Source: Acidobacteriota bacterium | GTDB taxonomy: Bacteria; Acidobacteriota; Terriglobia; Terriglobales; Acidobacteriaceae | Direction of reading: 5' to 3' | Assembly (NCBI GenBank): GCA_028873155.1 | Contig: JAGWML010000027.1 | Coordinates: forward strand, 1-20,442 | Length of the DNA: 20,442 bases | Shown: in pieces, positions 1 through 7,391 of the stretch | Layout of the letters: each line of letters begins with the position of its first letter | Numbering within the stretch: position 1 is the stretch's first letter | Made by a program: the position numbers and the translations under genes | Notes under the pieces: generated by a model | Database searches by the model: none | Seen by the model: only the letters and a program-made list of their open reading frames with translations | What the model was told of the DNA's origin: nothing

Positions 1-752
1 CGCAGCAGGGCCACGCGCTTGAGTCCAAGCTGCGTAAAGATACGGCGCGCCAGCGTGAGGCACTGCACGCGATCATCCTGCAGATCTGTAAAGTACCAGG
101 GGATGTACGTCTCCGGAATCGTCGGGTCGGTTGAAGCGGAGTTGACGATTGGAATCTCAGCCTTCAACGCAACGCGCAGAGCAATGTGTGTGGACTCAGA
201 ACTGAGCGACCCGAAGATCGCCCAATCGTGATCGTCGTAGACCATCTTGACTGTTTCGTCGGCGGGCGATCCCCAGATGTTGGCATCGGTGGGACGGTCA
301 GGACCATAGACGGTATTGGCCTGCCAGTTGTCATAGTCGTTATGCAGCATCAGCTTGAAGGGCTTGCCGCCGTAGCCTCCTCGCGCATTGGCTTCCTCGA
401 CGGCGAGTTGCGCGCCATGCAGCATGCGCTGGCCAAACAGAAGCTCCGGGCTGTGCTCGACCGGGCCGAAAAAGCCGATGCGAACTTGCTGAATATCTTT
501 CGGATCTGGAATGTCGCGGCCTGCGCCGCTGTAGATGTTGGGATGCGTGTAATTGAGAAAGTACGGCTTGGCAAATTTCTCGTAGGGACTGAGATCTGCG
601 GGCTCGCCGGCGTAGGGCTCCACAACGCGGTCCTTCGGCGGGCCCGGAGGGTGCGCACCGCAGGCACACCCTCCCTTTGCGGCGGACTGTCCGCTGACGC
701 AAGTTGCCGCAAAGGCAACCACGCACATCGCACTCCACGATCCCATGCGCAT
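1..752 (-). CDS. ABC-type periplasmic solute-binding protein (branched-chain amino acid/amide type), N-terminal part
   Basis: Seen: the N-terminal 250 residues; the gene runs off the left edge. The start is ATG at 752, with GAGGAG ending 8 nt upstream; a second in-frame ATG lies two codons on. An export signal covers about residues 1-25 (hydrophobic MCVVAFAATC), followed by a Cys-rich, Pro-rich linker. The mature part opens with VRIGFFGPVE, then a helix with GAQLAVEEANARGGYGGKPF and a segment IFGSLSSESTHIAL. This is the usual lobe-1 pattern of Leu/Ile/Val-, urea- and amide-binding proteins (Peripla_BP_6 type). Known: such proteins capture a ligand outside the membrane for an ABC importer or act as sensors. 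It is the last gene seen of the long minus operon, 5 bp after the RidA-like gene. No permease or ATPase is visible, so transport is not proven and the ligand is unknown. Confidence 0.85.
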   Translation of the reverse strand, partial: MRMGSWSAMCVVAFAATCVSGQSAAKGGCACGAHPPGPPKDRVVEPYAGEPADLSPYEKFAKPYFLNYTHPNIYSGAGRDIPDPKDIQQVRIGFFGPVEHSPELLFGQRMLHGAQLAVEEANARGGYGGKPFKLMLHNDYDNWQANTVYGPDRPTDANIWGSPADETVKMVYDDHDWAIFGSLSSESTHIALRVALKAEIPIVNSASTDPTIPETYIPWYFTDLQDDRVQCLTLARRIFTQLGLKRVALL

Positions 753-757
753 CGCAG

Positions 758-1267
758 CTACTCCTCGTGACTATGGCAGCACTTGTTCTCTGTGCGGAAC
801 ATCGCGATCGCCTCGATCTCAACAAGCAGCTCAGGGCGGCAGAGCTTCGCCTGGATACCCGTCGAGGCAGGAAGCGGATCAAGACCCTGCTCTTTGAAGA
901 AAGCCGTGCGCTCTTCGTTGAACGCGTCATAATCACGGTCGATGTCGCGCAGGTAGCAGCTGGTGCGCACGATATCGTGCCAGGTGCAGCCTTCGCTCGC
1001 GAGCAACGCCGTGATGTTGGCAAGCGTGCGGCGCATCTGTGCGCGGAAATCGCCGATGTGGACGCTGACTCCATTTTCATCAATGGAGGCAGTGCCCGAA
1101 ATCAAGAGAATCGTGACCCCGTTCAGATCAATCCGCATGCCGCGGGAGAATGAACTCGGCTTGCCGTAGCAGTAGGCCTCATTGAGGACCGAGTGGTTGG
1201 TGATGGCTCGCTTCTCAATGGAAGAGTGCCCGATATGCTCAAGTACGTCTGCAATGCCCTGCATCAT
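758..1267 (-). CDS. RidA/chorismatase-fold protein lacking the RidA catalytic arginine
   Basis: A 169-residue soluble protein with a good SD (AAGGAG, 5 nt before ATG 1267). The YjgF/RidA core runs from about residue 50 (ISGTASIDENG, then a RRTLANITALL helix and VEIEAIAMF near 149-157). Known: imine/enamine deaminases of the RidA subgroup have Arg in a P-A-R-S motif. Here the aligned segment is P-A-S-T-G (Ser135), so 2-aminoacrylate deaminase activity is unlikely. The segment SFSRG..LISGTASI and the tail CRPELLVEIEA (Cys143, Glu150) instead recall the C-terminal half of chorismatases such as FkbO and Hyg5, though those proteins are about twice as long. The extreme C-terminus is Cys/His-rich (KCCHSHEE). 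It lies 23 bp after the propeller gene and 5 bp before the solute-binding gene, in an operon that also carries DAHP synthase. The fold is secure; the reaction is not known. Confidence 0.8.
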   Translation of the reverse strand: MMQGIADVLEHIGHSSIEKRAITNHSVLNEAYCYGKPSSFSRGMRIDLNGVTILLISGTASIDENGVSVHIGDFRAQMRRTLANITALLASEGCTWHDIVRTSCYLRDIDRDYDAFNEERTAFFKEQGLDPLPASTGIQAKLCRPELLVEIEAIAMFRTENKCCHSHEE

Positions 1268-1290
1268 GTTGGCTCCTTAAGTGTGTGCGA

Positions 1291-2379
1291 CTAGCGTTGA
1301 AGAGTTCCGTGACTCAGGCCCCTGGCCGTGGCCACCCAGATGTCACTGCCCTGAAAATCAATACCGAGGATGTAATTGTGCGCCGGAGCTGTCGTCACCG
1401 GAATGCTTGTGACGTGGCCCGCAGTGTCGCGCACCATCATCTCGGGCTTGCCGGTTGTGAGGGATGGGCGATAGACAGCCCAGTTGGCGCCGTCGTAGTA
1501 GGCCAGTCCGCGGTCCGTGCAGAACCACGCGCGATTGGCATCGACGCCTTTCACAGAGTTGGTGAAGTTGGATGGCAATCCGCTGTCCTTGGTGAGAAAG
1601 TTGTGCCAGTAGCGGCCGTCGTAGCGGCTGTCGCCGAAATAAGTGGAGACCCAGAGCACGTTATCGACAAAGCTGACCGAACTGGTGATCTCGTGGATGA
1701 GCCCCTGGTCCTTGAACAGGACCATCTCCGTTTCCCCATCCGGGTCCTCGTATTTGTCCCACCTCTTGGTGCTCTGGTCATACTCCAGCACGCCACTGCC
1801 CCACACGGCGTAGTAGACCTTGGTGGGTGAGGCGCTCACGCCGTAGACCCATATCTCGACCATCGGTGTGTTGCGTTCGTTATAAAGGTCCCACTGGCCG
1901 GTGCGGAGGTTGAGTCGGCACCCGCCCGCCGCCGTTGCAACCCACACGTATTCGTCCTGCACGGCCACACCGTATACCACGTCGTTGCTCAGGCCGGAAT
2001 TGAGCTGCGTGAAGGTGTCGATGTGCCCGCCGGAGATGCGGCTCAATCCACCCATCGTGCCGGCCCACACATCTCCGGTATTGTGGTCGAGCGCCAGCGA
2101 AAGCACAGCGCGGTGAGCCAGGCCATCCTTCGTGGTGTAGGTCTTCCACTTGTGCTCTTCGTAGAGGGCAAGACCGTTATCTGTGCCTGCCCAAATACGA
2201 TCTCCATCGACGAGGACGGTGTATACGTGGTCATCCGGAAGGCCGTTGGCCGTCGTGAAGTTCTCGAAGCGGTAATGCGGCATCTCCGGAGCTTTGTTGA
2301 CCGATGGAGCTTTTGCTGTTGCGCCTAGCGCTCCGGTGCTGGCGGCCACCAGCGCGAGTAATCCCAAAACAGTCTTCAT
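1291..2379 (-). CDS. Secreted two-component-regulator-propeller (Reg_prop) protein
   Basis: A 362-residue protein with a clear signal peptide (residues 1 to about 20, ending GALGATA). The start ATG overlaps the upstream stop (ATGA, 2376-2379) and has GAGGA about 5 nt before it. The rest is a repeat of strands ending in W-x-x-T-x-x-G-L or close variants: IWAGTDNGL, VWAGTMGGL, VWVATAAGG, YYAVWGSGV, LWVSTYFGD, AWFCTDRGL and IWVATARGL. That gives seven, as expected for one seven-bladed beta-propeller. Known: such repeats form the sensor part of hybrid histidine kinases in Bacteroidetes and Acidobacteria. Here there is no transmembrane helix after the propeller and no kinase, so it is probably a free exported binding or scaffold protein. 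Being in the middle of the operon suggests it works with the neighbouring heme propellers. No catalytic residues can be named. Confidence 0.85.
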   Translation of the reverse strand: MKTVLGLLALVAASTGALGATAKAPSVNKAPEMPHYRFENFTTANGLPDDHVYTVLVDGDRIWAGTDNGLALYEEHKWKTYTTKDGLAHRAVLSLALDHNTGDVWAGTMGGLSRISGGHIDTFTQLNSGLSNDVVYGVAVQDEYVWVATAAGGCRLNLRTGQWDLYNERNTPMVEIWVYGVSASPTKVYYAVWGSGVLEYDQSTKRWDKYEDPDGETEMVLFKDQGLIHEITSSVSFVDNVLWVSTYFGDSRYDGRYWHNFLTKDSGLPSNFTNSVKGVDANRAWFCTDRGLAYYDGANWAVYRPSLTTGKPEMMVRDTAGHVTSIPVTTAPAHNYILGIDFQGSDIWVATARGLSHGTLQR

Positions 2380-4283
2380 CGCGTCCTCAGGTATTCAACC
2401 AAATCGTTGAGTTCGTCTTTTGTGAGGTCGTTGGTGCGCCCATGCTTGTCTTCCGGATTGAAGACAGTCCAGATTTGTTCGACCGTCGCGGCCGAACCGT
2501 CATGCAGATACGGCGCGGTCAGCGCAACGTTGGTGAGTTGCGGTGTGTCGAGCAGGCCACTGTTATCCGTAGGTCTCTTTGTACCCACATCAAATGACTT
2601 TTGGTCGGTGCCCTTCGGGCCGCTGTGGCAGTATGAGCATCGATTTTGGAGCGGGATTGGATTGTGAAACTTGTCGACCGTGCGCTCAAAGATTGCCTTG
2701 CCCCGCGCCTGAGCAGATGTCAGCTCGTAGCCGGGCAGGCGCCAGCGATTGGGACGCGGCGGAAGGCTGAGCATGTAGGTCACGAGATCGGCAAGCGTCA
2801 GGTCGTCATAGTTTGCCGAGCGCCAGAAGTATTTTTCAGTTCGAGGGCCACACTCCGTCGGAAGATTCGGATTGCCGCCATTCCACTTGAATGGCTCTGT
2901 TCCCTTCAGGTCCTCGATTAAGCGATTGTCGACGATGTCGCGGCCAAAGCCATCGGGCTCAAGATCCCATTCAAGGCCGTCGAATGTGGAATCGATGTGG
3001 CAGTTGGCGCAACCGATCTGTCCCTGAAAGGAATAGCGCGCCGTGTAGAACGTCTGTTCGCCGTAGCGCAACACTGAGAGTTTCGCAGGGCTCGCCAGCC
3101 GAATGGTCGAACGGACTCGATCATTCTGCGTGTCGATGACGCTGATGGTGTCATCGAGCCGGTTGGCCACCATCAATGTGCGGCCATCGCGCGAGAGCAG
3201 CATCCCGCGCGGATCGCGCCCAACCTGAATTCGGGTCACGACATAGTTGGCGCTAGCGGAGAGATCCTGGACAAATGGTGCATGGTGCAAGTGCACGCAG
3301 CGCAGCAGGCGTGGGACATCGATTACCGTAACGAGTTCAGAGCCGCCGCTGGTGATATAGAGACGTGACTTGTCTGGCGCAATGACGACGCCAAACGGCC
3401 TCGCGACATAACGCTCCAGTTCATCGAGGGGGACCTCAACAGTCTGATTGCCGACGTCGGCGCCAAAGAGCATGAGTGTGTCCTCAAACGCGCCGCCATG
3501 CTCCAGGTGCGCGAGTGGGACGAGGTTCTTCGGATGCAACTCAGCAGCGGCTCCAAGCCGGCCGTCCGCCGAGATGGCGACGTGGAAGACACCGGCAATT
3601 CCGTGCAGTTGCATGCGGTCGATGACAACGGCCCGCTGCGCGTCGATGACTGTGATTTCAGATTCTGGTTCGGTTCTGTGAGGAGATGGGTTCGGATAAA
3701 CGTGGGTGACATAGAGCTTGCCGCCATCGGGCGCCAGAGCCATGTAGCTGGCCCCACGGCCCGCTGCGAGACGCTTGATTTCTGCGCCCGTTTGCGCGTT
3801 TAACACGGCTACGTCATTGGAGATTCGATTCGCCACGAAAAGCGTGCGGCCAGCACGATCTTCCACGACGCTTGATGGCTCTGAGCCCACGCGCCAGGTT
3901 GCGATGACCTGAAGCGAAGCAGTGTCGATGACCGAAAGCGTGTCGTCCCATGAATTCGTCACGAACAGACGGTTCCCATCTGGAGAAAGCGCAAAGCCGC
4001 GCGGTACGTGTCCCACACTGATTGTCTTGACCGCGGCCCCTGTTGAAGCGTCGATCACGCGGACTTCATCACTCTCATTGCACAGTACGAAGAGCTGCTT
4101 TCCATCACCCGACCGAATCATCTCGAGGGGTGATGGATAGATGAGCCGCTCGCCAACGCGCCCCGTCACAACGGCGCCGGCTGGCTGGGCCATCCAGATG
4201 CCCGTCCAGAGAACGGCTGCACCCACCAGGCCCGAAACGCCTGCTGCGACTGCGAAGGTGCGAGATCGGGAAGTCTGCATCAT
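2376..4283 (-). CDS. YVTN beta-propeller fused to a di-heme cytochrome c peroxidase/MauG-like domain
   Basis: A 635-residue exported protein. It has an N-terminal signal or anchor (residues about 9-37), then YVTN/YncE-type propeller repeats at about 50-400 (LFVTNSWDDTLSVID, LFVANRISNDVAVLN, LMVANRLDDTISVID). The cytochrome domain runs from about 415 to the end, with two heme c sites, C425-A-N-C-H429 and C549-S-Y-C-H553. It ends with the family hallmark LTNVALTAPYLHDGSAAT and a helix DELNDLVEYL. Known: bacterial di-heme peroxidases reduce H2O2, and MauG/MbnH relatives oxidise Trp or Tyr residues in partner proteins. The propeller fusion is a known architecture with mostly unknown substrates. 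The start (tandem ATG at 4283/4280) overlaps the CRTAC1-type gene's stop by 4 bp, and its own stop overlaps the next gene by 4 bp. It must act outside the cytoplasm because heme c is attached there; the electron donor is unknown. Confidence 0.9.
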   Translation of the reverse strand: MMQTSRSRTFAVAAGVSGLVGAAVLWTGIWMAQPAGAVVTGRVGERLIYPSPLEMIRSGDGKQLFVLCNESDEVRVIDASTGAAVKTISVGHVPRGFALSPDGNRLFVTNSWDDTLSVIDTASLQVIATWRVGSEPSSVVEDRAGRTLFVANRISNDVAVLNAQTGAEIKRLAAGRGASYMALAPDGGKLYVTHVYPNPSPHRTEPESEITVIDAQRAVVIDRMQLHGIAGVFHVAISADGRLGAAAELHPKNLVPLAHLEHGGAFEDTLMLFGADVGNQTVEVPLDELERYVARPFGVVIAPDKSRLYITSGGSELVTVIDVPRLLRCVHLHHAPFVQDLSASANYVVTRIQVGRDPRGMLLSRDGRTLMVANRLDDTISVIDTQNDRVRSTIRLASPAKLSVLRYGEQTFYTARYSFQGQIGCANCHIDSTFDGLEWDLEPDGFGRDIVDNRLIEDLKGTEPFKWNGGNPNLPTECGPRTEKYFWRSANYDDLTLADLVTYMLSLPPRPNRWRLPGYELTSAQARGKAIFERTVDKFHNPIPLQNRCSYCHSGPKGTDQKSFDVGTKRPTDNSGLLDTPQLTNVALTAPYLHDGSAATVEQIWTVFNPEDKHGRTNDLTKDELNDLVEYLRTR

Positions 4284-5977
4284 TGCGGTTCCACCACAGT
4301 CAAGACGCGATCGACGGGCTGATTGGCAAGCGTCTGTTCGCGCCCGCTCGGCCAGTGAACAATGATCTTCTCGGCGATTGATGCGGAGCCAAGGCCGAAG
4401 TGCAGATGGTCGTCGTTTTGCGAAAGGTAACCGGAGCCGGCCACGCGCTCTTCGATGTAGTGGCGGCCTCCCGCATCGACCTCCACTTTCGCCCCGATGC
4501 CATCGCGATTGCTCTTGGTGCCGTGCATCTTGATGGCAAGCCAGTGACCCGTGCCGGTCGAAGTGTTATGAAGGAGCGTTGCCTTGTCACCGAGGTTCAC
4601 GAGGAATGCGTCGACTTTGCCGTCGTTGTCATAGTCGGCAAAGCAAGCGCCGCGGGCCACGGTCCGCTTGTTCAGGACTGGGCCCGCTTCCCGAGAGGCG
4701 TCTTCAAACTTGCCATCGCCGAGGCCGCGAAAGAGCGTGTGCTCCTGCGGGATGAGATGGATCAGTCCGCCATGAAAAATCAGGATGTCGAGGTATCCGT
4801 CATTATCGAAGTCGTAGACACCAGTCCCCCAGCTCACGTATTGGGCATTGGCCTGTGAGACACCGTTGGTCGCGCCGATGTCGTCAAATCCCTGTTTGCC
4901 GGTATTGCGAAGCAAGCGGTTGTAATGACCATCCGTAACCCACAAGTCCAGCGATCCTCGCCCATCAAAGTCCGCAAAGACCGGGCCCATGGAGGAGGTC
5001 GATTCACCGTTCTGCCCAAAAGCGGTGCCGGTGTCGTTGCCGACCTCTTCGAAGGTTCCGTCATGCTTGTTGCGGAATAGAAAATTTTCCGTACGGTCGT
5101 TAGCGACATAGATGTCGTCCCAACCGTCGCCATCAAAGTCGGCCGCGGTCACGCCCATCGTCCGGCCCACATAAGCCCCAATGCCTGACTTGTCCGTCAC
5201 GTCGGTAAATGTTCCGTCGCAATTGTTGTGGTAGAGGCGATTCGTCTCGCCCGCATAGTCAAGCGGGCCAGGATAATTGTCCGCCGCATAGTAGGCCCGG
5301 TACTTCGGGTCAAACTTCACATACCGGCCAATGAATATGTCGACGCATCCATCGCGGTCGTAATCAAGAAATGTGGAGCTGATGGACCAGCCATCGACCT
5401 TGATGCCGGCCTTTGCCGTCACGTCTGTGAATGTGCCGTTGCCATTGTTGTGGTAAAGGATGGCGCGACCATATCCGGTGACGAGCAAATCGACATAGCC
5501 GTCATTGTCATAGTCGGCCGCAGTCACGGCCATGCTGTAGAGGTCCGGCGCAAGGCCTGCCTTCTCCGTCACATCGGTGAAGGTTCCATCGCCATTGTTG
5601 CGATAGAGGTGGTTATGCGGCAGCGGATCGGGCTTGACCTGCAATGGGTAGGGATGCATCGAGTCGTCGAGCGGACGGCCATTGACAACGTAAAGATCAG
5701 GCAGGCCGTCGTTGTTGTAGTCGAACCAGACGCATCCCGCACCCGTGCCCTCAAGAAGGGATCCCAGCTTGGCTGAGCCAAAACTGTGTACAAAGTCGAT
5801 GTGGGCTTTGGCGCTGGCATCCTCAAATCGAATGACGGACTGCGCGGCGCTGGGCGCTGGGCGAATCGCAGCGTTTGGCGTAGCGGATGAGTCAGCAGCA
5901 GCCGGAACCTGTTGCGCGAAGATCGCCGAACATGTGAATGCGAGTATGGCTCCAGCGATCAGCAATGACCGTCTCAA
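4280..5977 (-). CDS. CRTAC1-type secreted FG-GAP/VCBS propeller protein with ASPIC/UnbV C-terminal domain
   Basis: A 565-residue exported protein. I place the start at a TTG (5977). It follows the upstream stop by one base, has AGGAGG 8 nt before it, and gives a proper signal peptide (LRRSLLIAGAILAFTCSAIFA). The open frame continues to 6448, but only by running antisense-frame inside the upstream gene. Seven calcium-loop repeats of the form D-x-D/N-x-D-G-x-x-D follow (e.g. DYNNDGLPD, DYDNDGYVD, DFDGDGWDD, DYDNDGKVD), with DGTF.DVT linkers, as in integrin-like propellers. The last 80 or so residues form the ASPIC/UnbV domain (GIGAKVEVDAGGRHYIEE, then HFGLGSA and WPSGREQ). Known: the family is common in Planctomycetes and Acidobacteria, and most members have no known function. 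The repeats predict Ca2+ binding. Its neighbours are heme-c propellers, so a shared extracytoplasmic role is inferred. Confidence 0.9.
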   Translation of the reverse strand: MRRSLLIAGAILAFTCSAIFAQQVPAAADSSATPNAAIRPAPSAAQSVIRFEDASAKAHIDFVHSFGSAKLGSLLEGTGAGCVWFDYNNDGLPDLYVVNGRPLDDSMHPYPLQVKPDPLPHNHLYRNNGDGTFTDVTEKAGLAPDLYSMAVTAADYDNDGYVDLLVTGYGRAILYHNNGNGTFTDVTAKAGIKVDGWSISSTFLDYDRDGCVDIFIGRYVKFDPKYRAYYAADNYPGPLDYAGETNRLYHNNCDGTFTDVTDKSGIGAYVGRTMGVTAADFDGDGWDDIYVANDRTENFLFRNKHDGTFEEVGNDTGTAFGQNGESTSSMGPVFADFDGRGSLDLWVTDGHYNRLLRNTGKQGFDDIGATNGVSQANAQYVSWGTGVYDFDNDGYLDILIFHGGLIHLIPQEHTLFRGLGDGKFEDASREAGPVLNKRTVARGACFADYDNDGKVDAFLVNLGDKATLLHNTSTGTGHWLAIKMHGTKSNRDGIGAKVEVDAGGRHYIEERVAGSGYLSQNDDHLHFGLGSASIAEKIIVHWPSGREQTLANQPVDRVLTVVEPQ

Positions 5978-5978
5978 C

Positions 5979-7391
5979 TTAACGACCTCCTGTCGCGGCG
6001 CGATGAGCCAGATCCATGGAGCGGACTGCGGTGAGGTCGACCGGCGTGGTGCTGTGCAGCAACACCTCAGGAACGTGGTTGTCAGAGGACCGCTCCGGCC
6101 CGGTGTGGCACCCAACGCAGATCCGTTGTTCTCCGCCGCGCGACCAGAACCAGCCATGCTCCTGGCGCAGAACATTCCCCTTTGCATCCAGCAGCGCAAT
6201 GCGAATCGGCTTGTCACCCGGAACCTGAATAAAGAAAGACCCATCCTTCTCCACCGGTGCCGTGCCCATCGTGACCGCTTTGCCTGCCTCATCCTGTGTC
6301 TCCAGGCGGACGAGCGTTGGCATTCCCGGCAGCGCTCCCTCTCGCGATAGACGCGCATCAAGCGCCAGCAGATTGGCGTAGTTCCACGGATGCAAACCGG
6401 AAGGGAAGCGTGTGGGCATGCGGTGCGGAGCAAGCAGCACTGGCTCAACCAGGTCCGCGGCGCTTTGCGCGAACACCGTTTCCATGGTGGAGACGCCAGG
6501 CTTCCAGAGCTTCAGTGCGTAGTGCGCGCCTTGAGCCGTGCGAGTGCTCAGAAGCCAGTCTCCGGAAGAGGTCTCTGCAACCGAGCCCGCGTACTGCGCC
6601 GGCGGAGCAGGAACGCGCACCTCGTGCGCAAGGGGCGAAGTGAATCGTGCGATGCCCGCGCCATGCGTAAACACGACGTCGCTCGAGGTGAGTTGCGTGC
6701 CACCCCAGCGCGCTAGGCCATGATCGCAGCGGTAGGACTCCACACCCGATCCGTCCGGATAAACGAGAAACATCTCCGCGGTCCTGCCATCGCCGAGTGG
6801 AAAGTCAGACTCAAACAGGACGCGGCCATCCTGCAATACATCGTCAGGAAATGCACTGCCCCGCGTATAGGCCAGCGTCAGTTCGCCAGGGCCCGTCGTA
6901 GGATTAAGCGGCACATAAGAAAGCGGGTGGCCGTCGTCATTGGAGTCAAGACGAAAGCCTGCGGACGTACGCAATGCATAGACCACGCGGCCCGCCGGAA
7001 GATACAGCGGACGCTCAGCATCGCCGGCCGTGGTCACCACTTTGTGCAGAGAGCGGTCCTTGATCGTCAGTTCCCATATCTGCCAGAAGTCCTCCTGCTT
7101 CTGCTTGCCAGAAAAGATCACCCTGCTGCCATCGAAGGAAACATTTGCGTCAGCACTGGCGGCGAACTCGGGCACCAGCGGCTCCGCCTTGCCTTCGTGA
7201 ATCCGCAGCAGATGTGCGCCTTTCGGGAAGCGCTCCTGGCCGCGCAACTCCGCGAGCGGAACATACGCAGGAGCGGCTGTCACAATCACGTCCGCACCAA
7301 TGTAATTCCCTGGCGCAGACGGCTGCGCCGCCGCGAAGAGCAGCACAGCCGCAAACTGTAAGAACACAACGCAGACTCGAAGCCTCCTCAT
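5979..7391 (-). CDS. PD40/HzsA-like beta-propeller protein with a single C-terminal heme c site
   Basis: A 470-residue exported protein with a signal peptide (residues about 1-22). It starts at ATG 7391, overlapping the DAHP synthase stop by 4 bp (ATGA) with GGAGG 7 nt upstream. Residues 75-330 show TolB/PD40-like blades (VSFDGSRVIFSGKQ, QDGRVLFESDFP). Residues about 370-470 match the region shared with the hydrazine synthase alpha subunit and its relatives: DGSFFIQVPGDKPIRIALLD, then EHGWFWSRGGEQRICVGCH, then GPERSSDN. The one heme site is C425-V-G-C-H429. Known: in anammox bacteria HzsA carries heme c and helps make hydrazine. Homologues lacking that context are widespread and uncharacterised, so hydrazine synthesis should not be inferred: HzsA has further heme and zinc sites that I do not see here. 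The stop is one base before the next start, so the two genes are tightly coupled. Confidence 0.82.
   Translation of the reverse strand: MRRLRVCVVFLQFAAVLLFAAAQPSAPGNYIGADVIVTAAPAYVPLAELRGQERFPKGAHLLRIHEGKAEPLVPEFAASADANVSFDGSRVIFSGKQKQEDFWQIWELTIKDRSLHKVVTTAGDAERPLYLPAGRVVYALRTSAGFRLDSNDDGHPLSYVPLNPTTGPGELTLAYTRGSAFPDDVLQDGRVLFESDFPLGDGRTAEMFLVYPDGSGVESYRCDHGLARWGGTQLTSSDVVFTHGAGIARFTSPLAHEVRVPAPPAQYAGSVAETSSGDWLLSTRTAQGAHYALKLWKPGVSTMETVFAQSAADLVEPVLLAPHRMPTRFPSGLHPWNYANLLALDARLSREGALPGMPTLVRLETQDEAGKAVTMGTAPVEKDGSFFIQVPGDKPIRIALLDAKGNVLRQEHGWFWSRGGEQRICVGCHTGPERSSDNHVPEVLLHSTTPVDLTAVRSMDLAHRAATGGR
5986..5991 (-). promoter_or_regulatory. Shine-Dalgarno AGGAGG that fixes the TTG start of the CRTAC1-type gene
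   Basis: AGGAGG on the minus strand lies inside the last codons of the HzsA-like gene, 8 nt before TTG 5977. It is a near-perfect SD at ideal spacing, and no ATG or GTG lies nearby in that frame. This is the main reason for preferring TTG to the longer frame. Confidence 0.75.

Noticed and set aside
1..752. CACGAH in the solute-binding protein as a heme c site
   Set aside because: Heme c attachment needs CxxCH; here the spacing is CxCxxH.
340..1083. Open minus-strand frame of 247 codons across the RidA-like and solute-binding genes
   Set aside because: Arg/Ser-rich product with no family sequence; the other frames encode a recognisable RidA fold and a solute-binding protein.
5978..6448. N-terminal extension of the CRTAC1-type frame up to an ATG at 6448
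   Set aside because: The extension lies inside the HzsA-like gene and is Arg/Cys-rich. The TTG at 5977 has an AGGAGG and gives a signal peptide.
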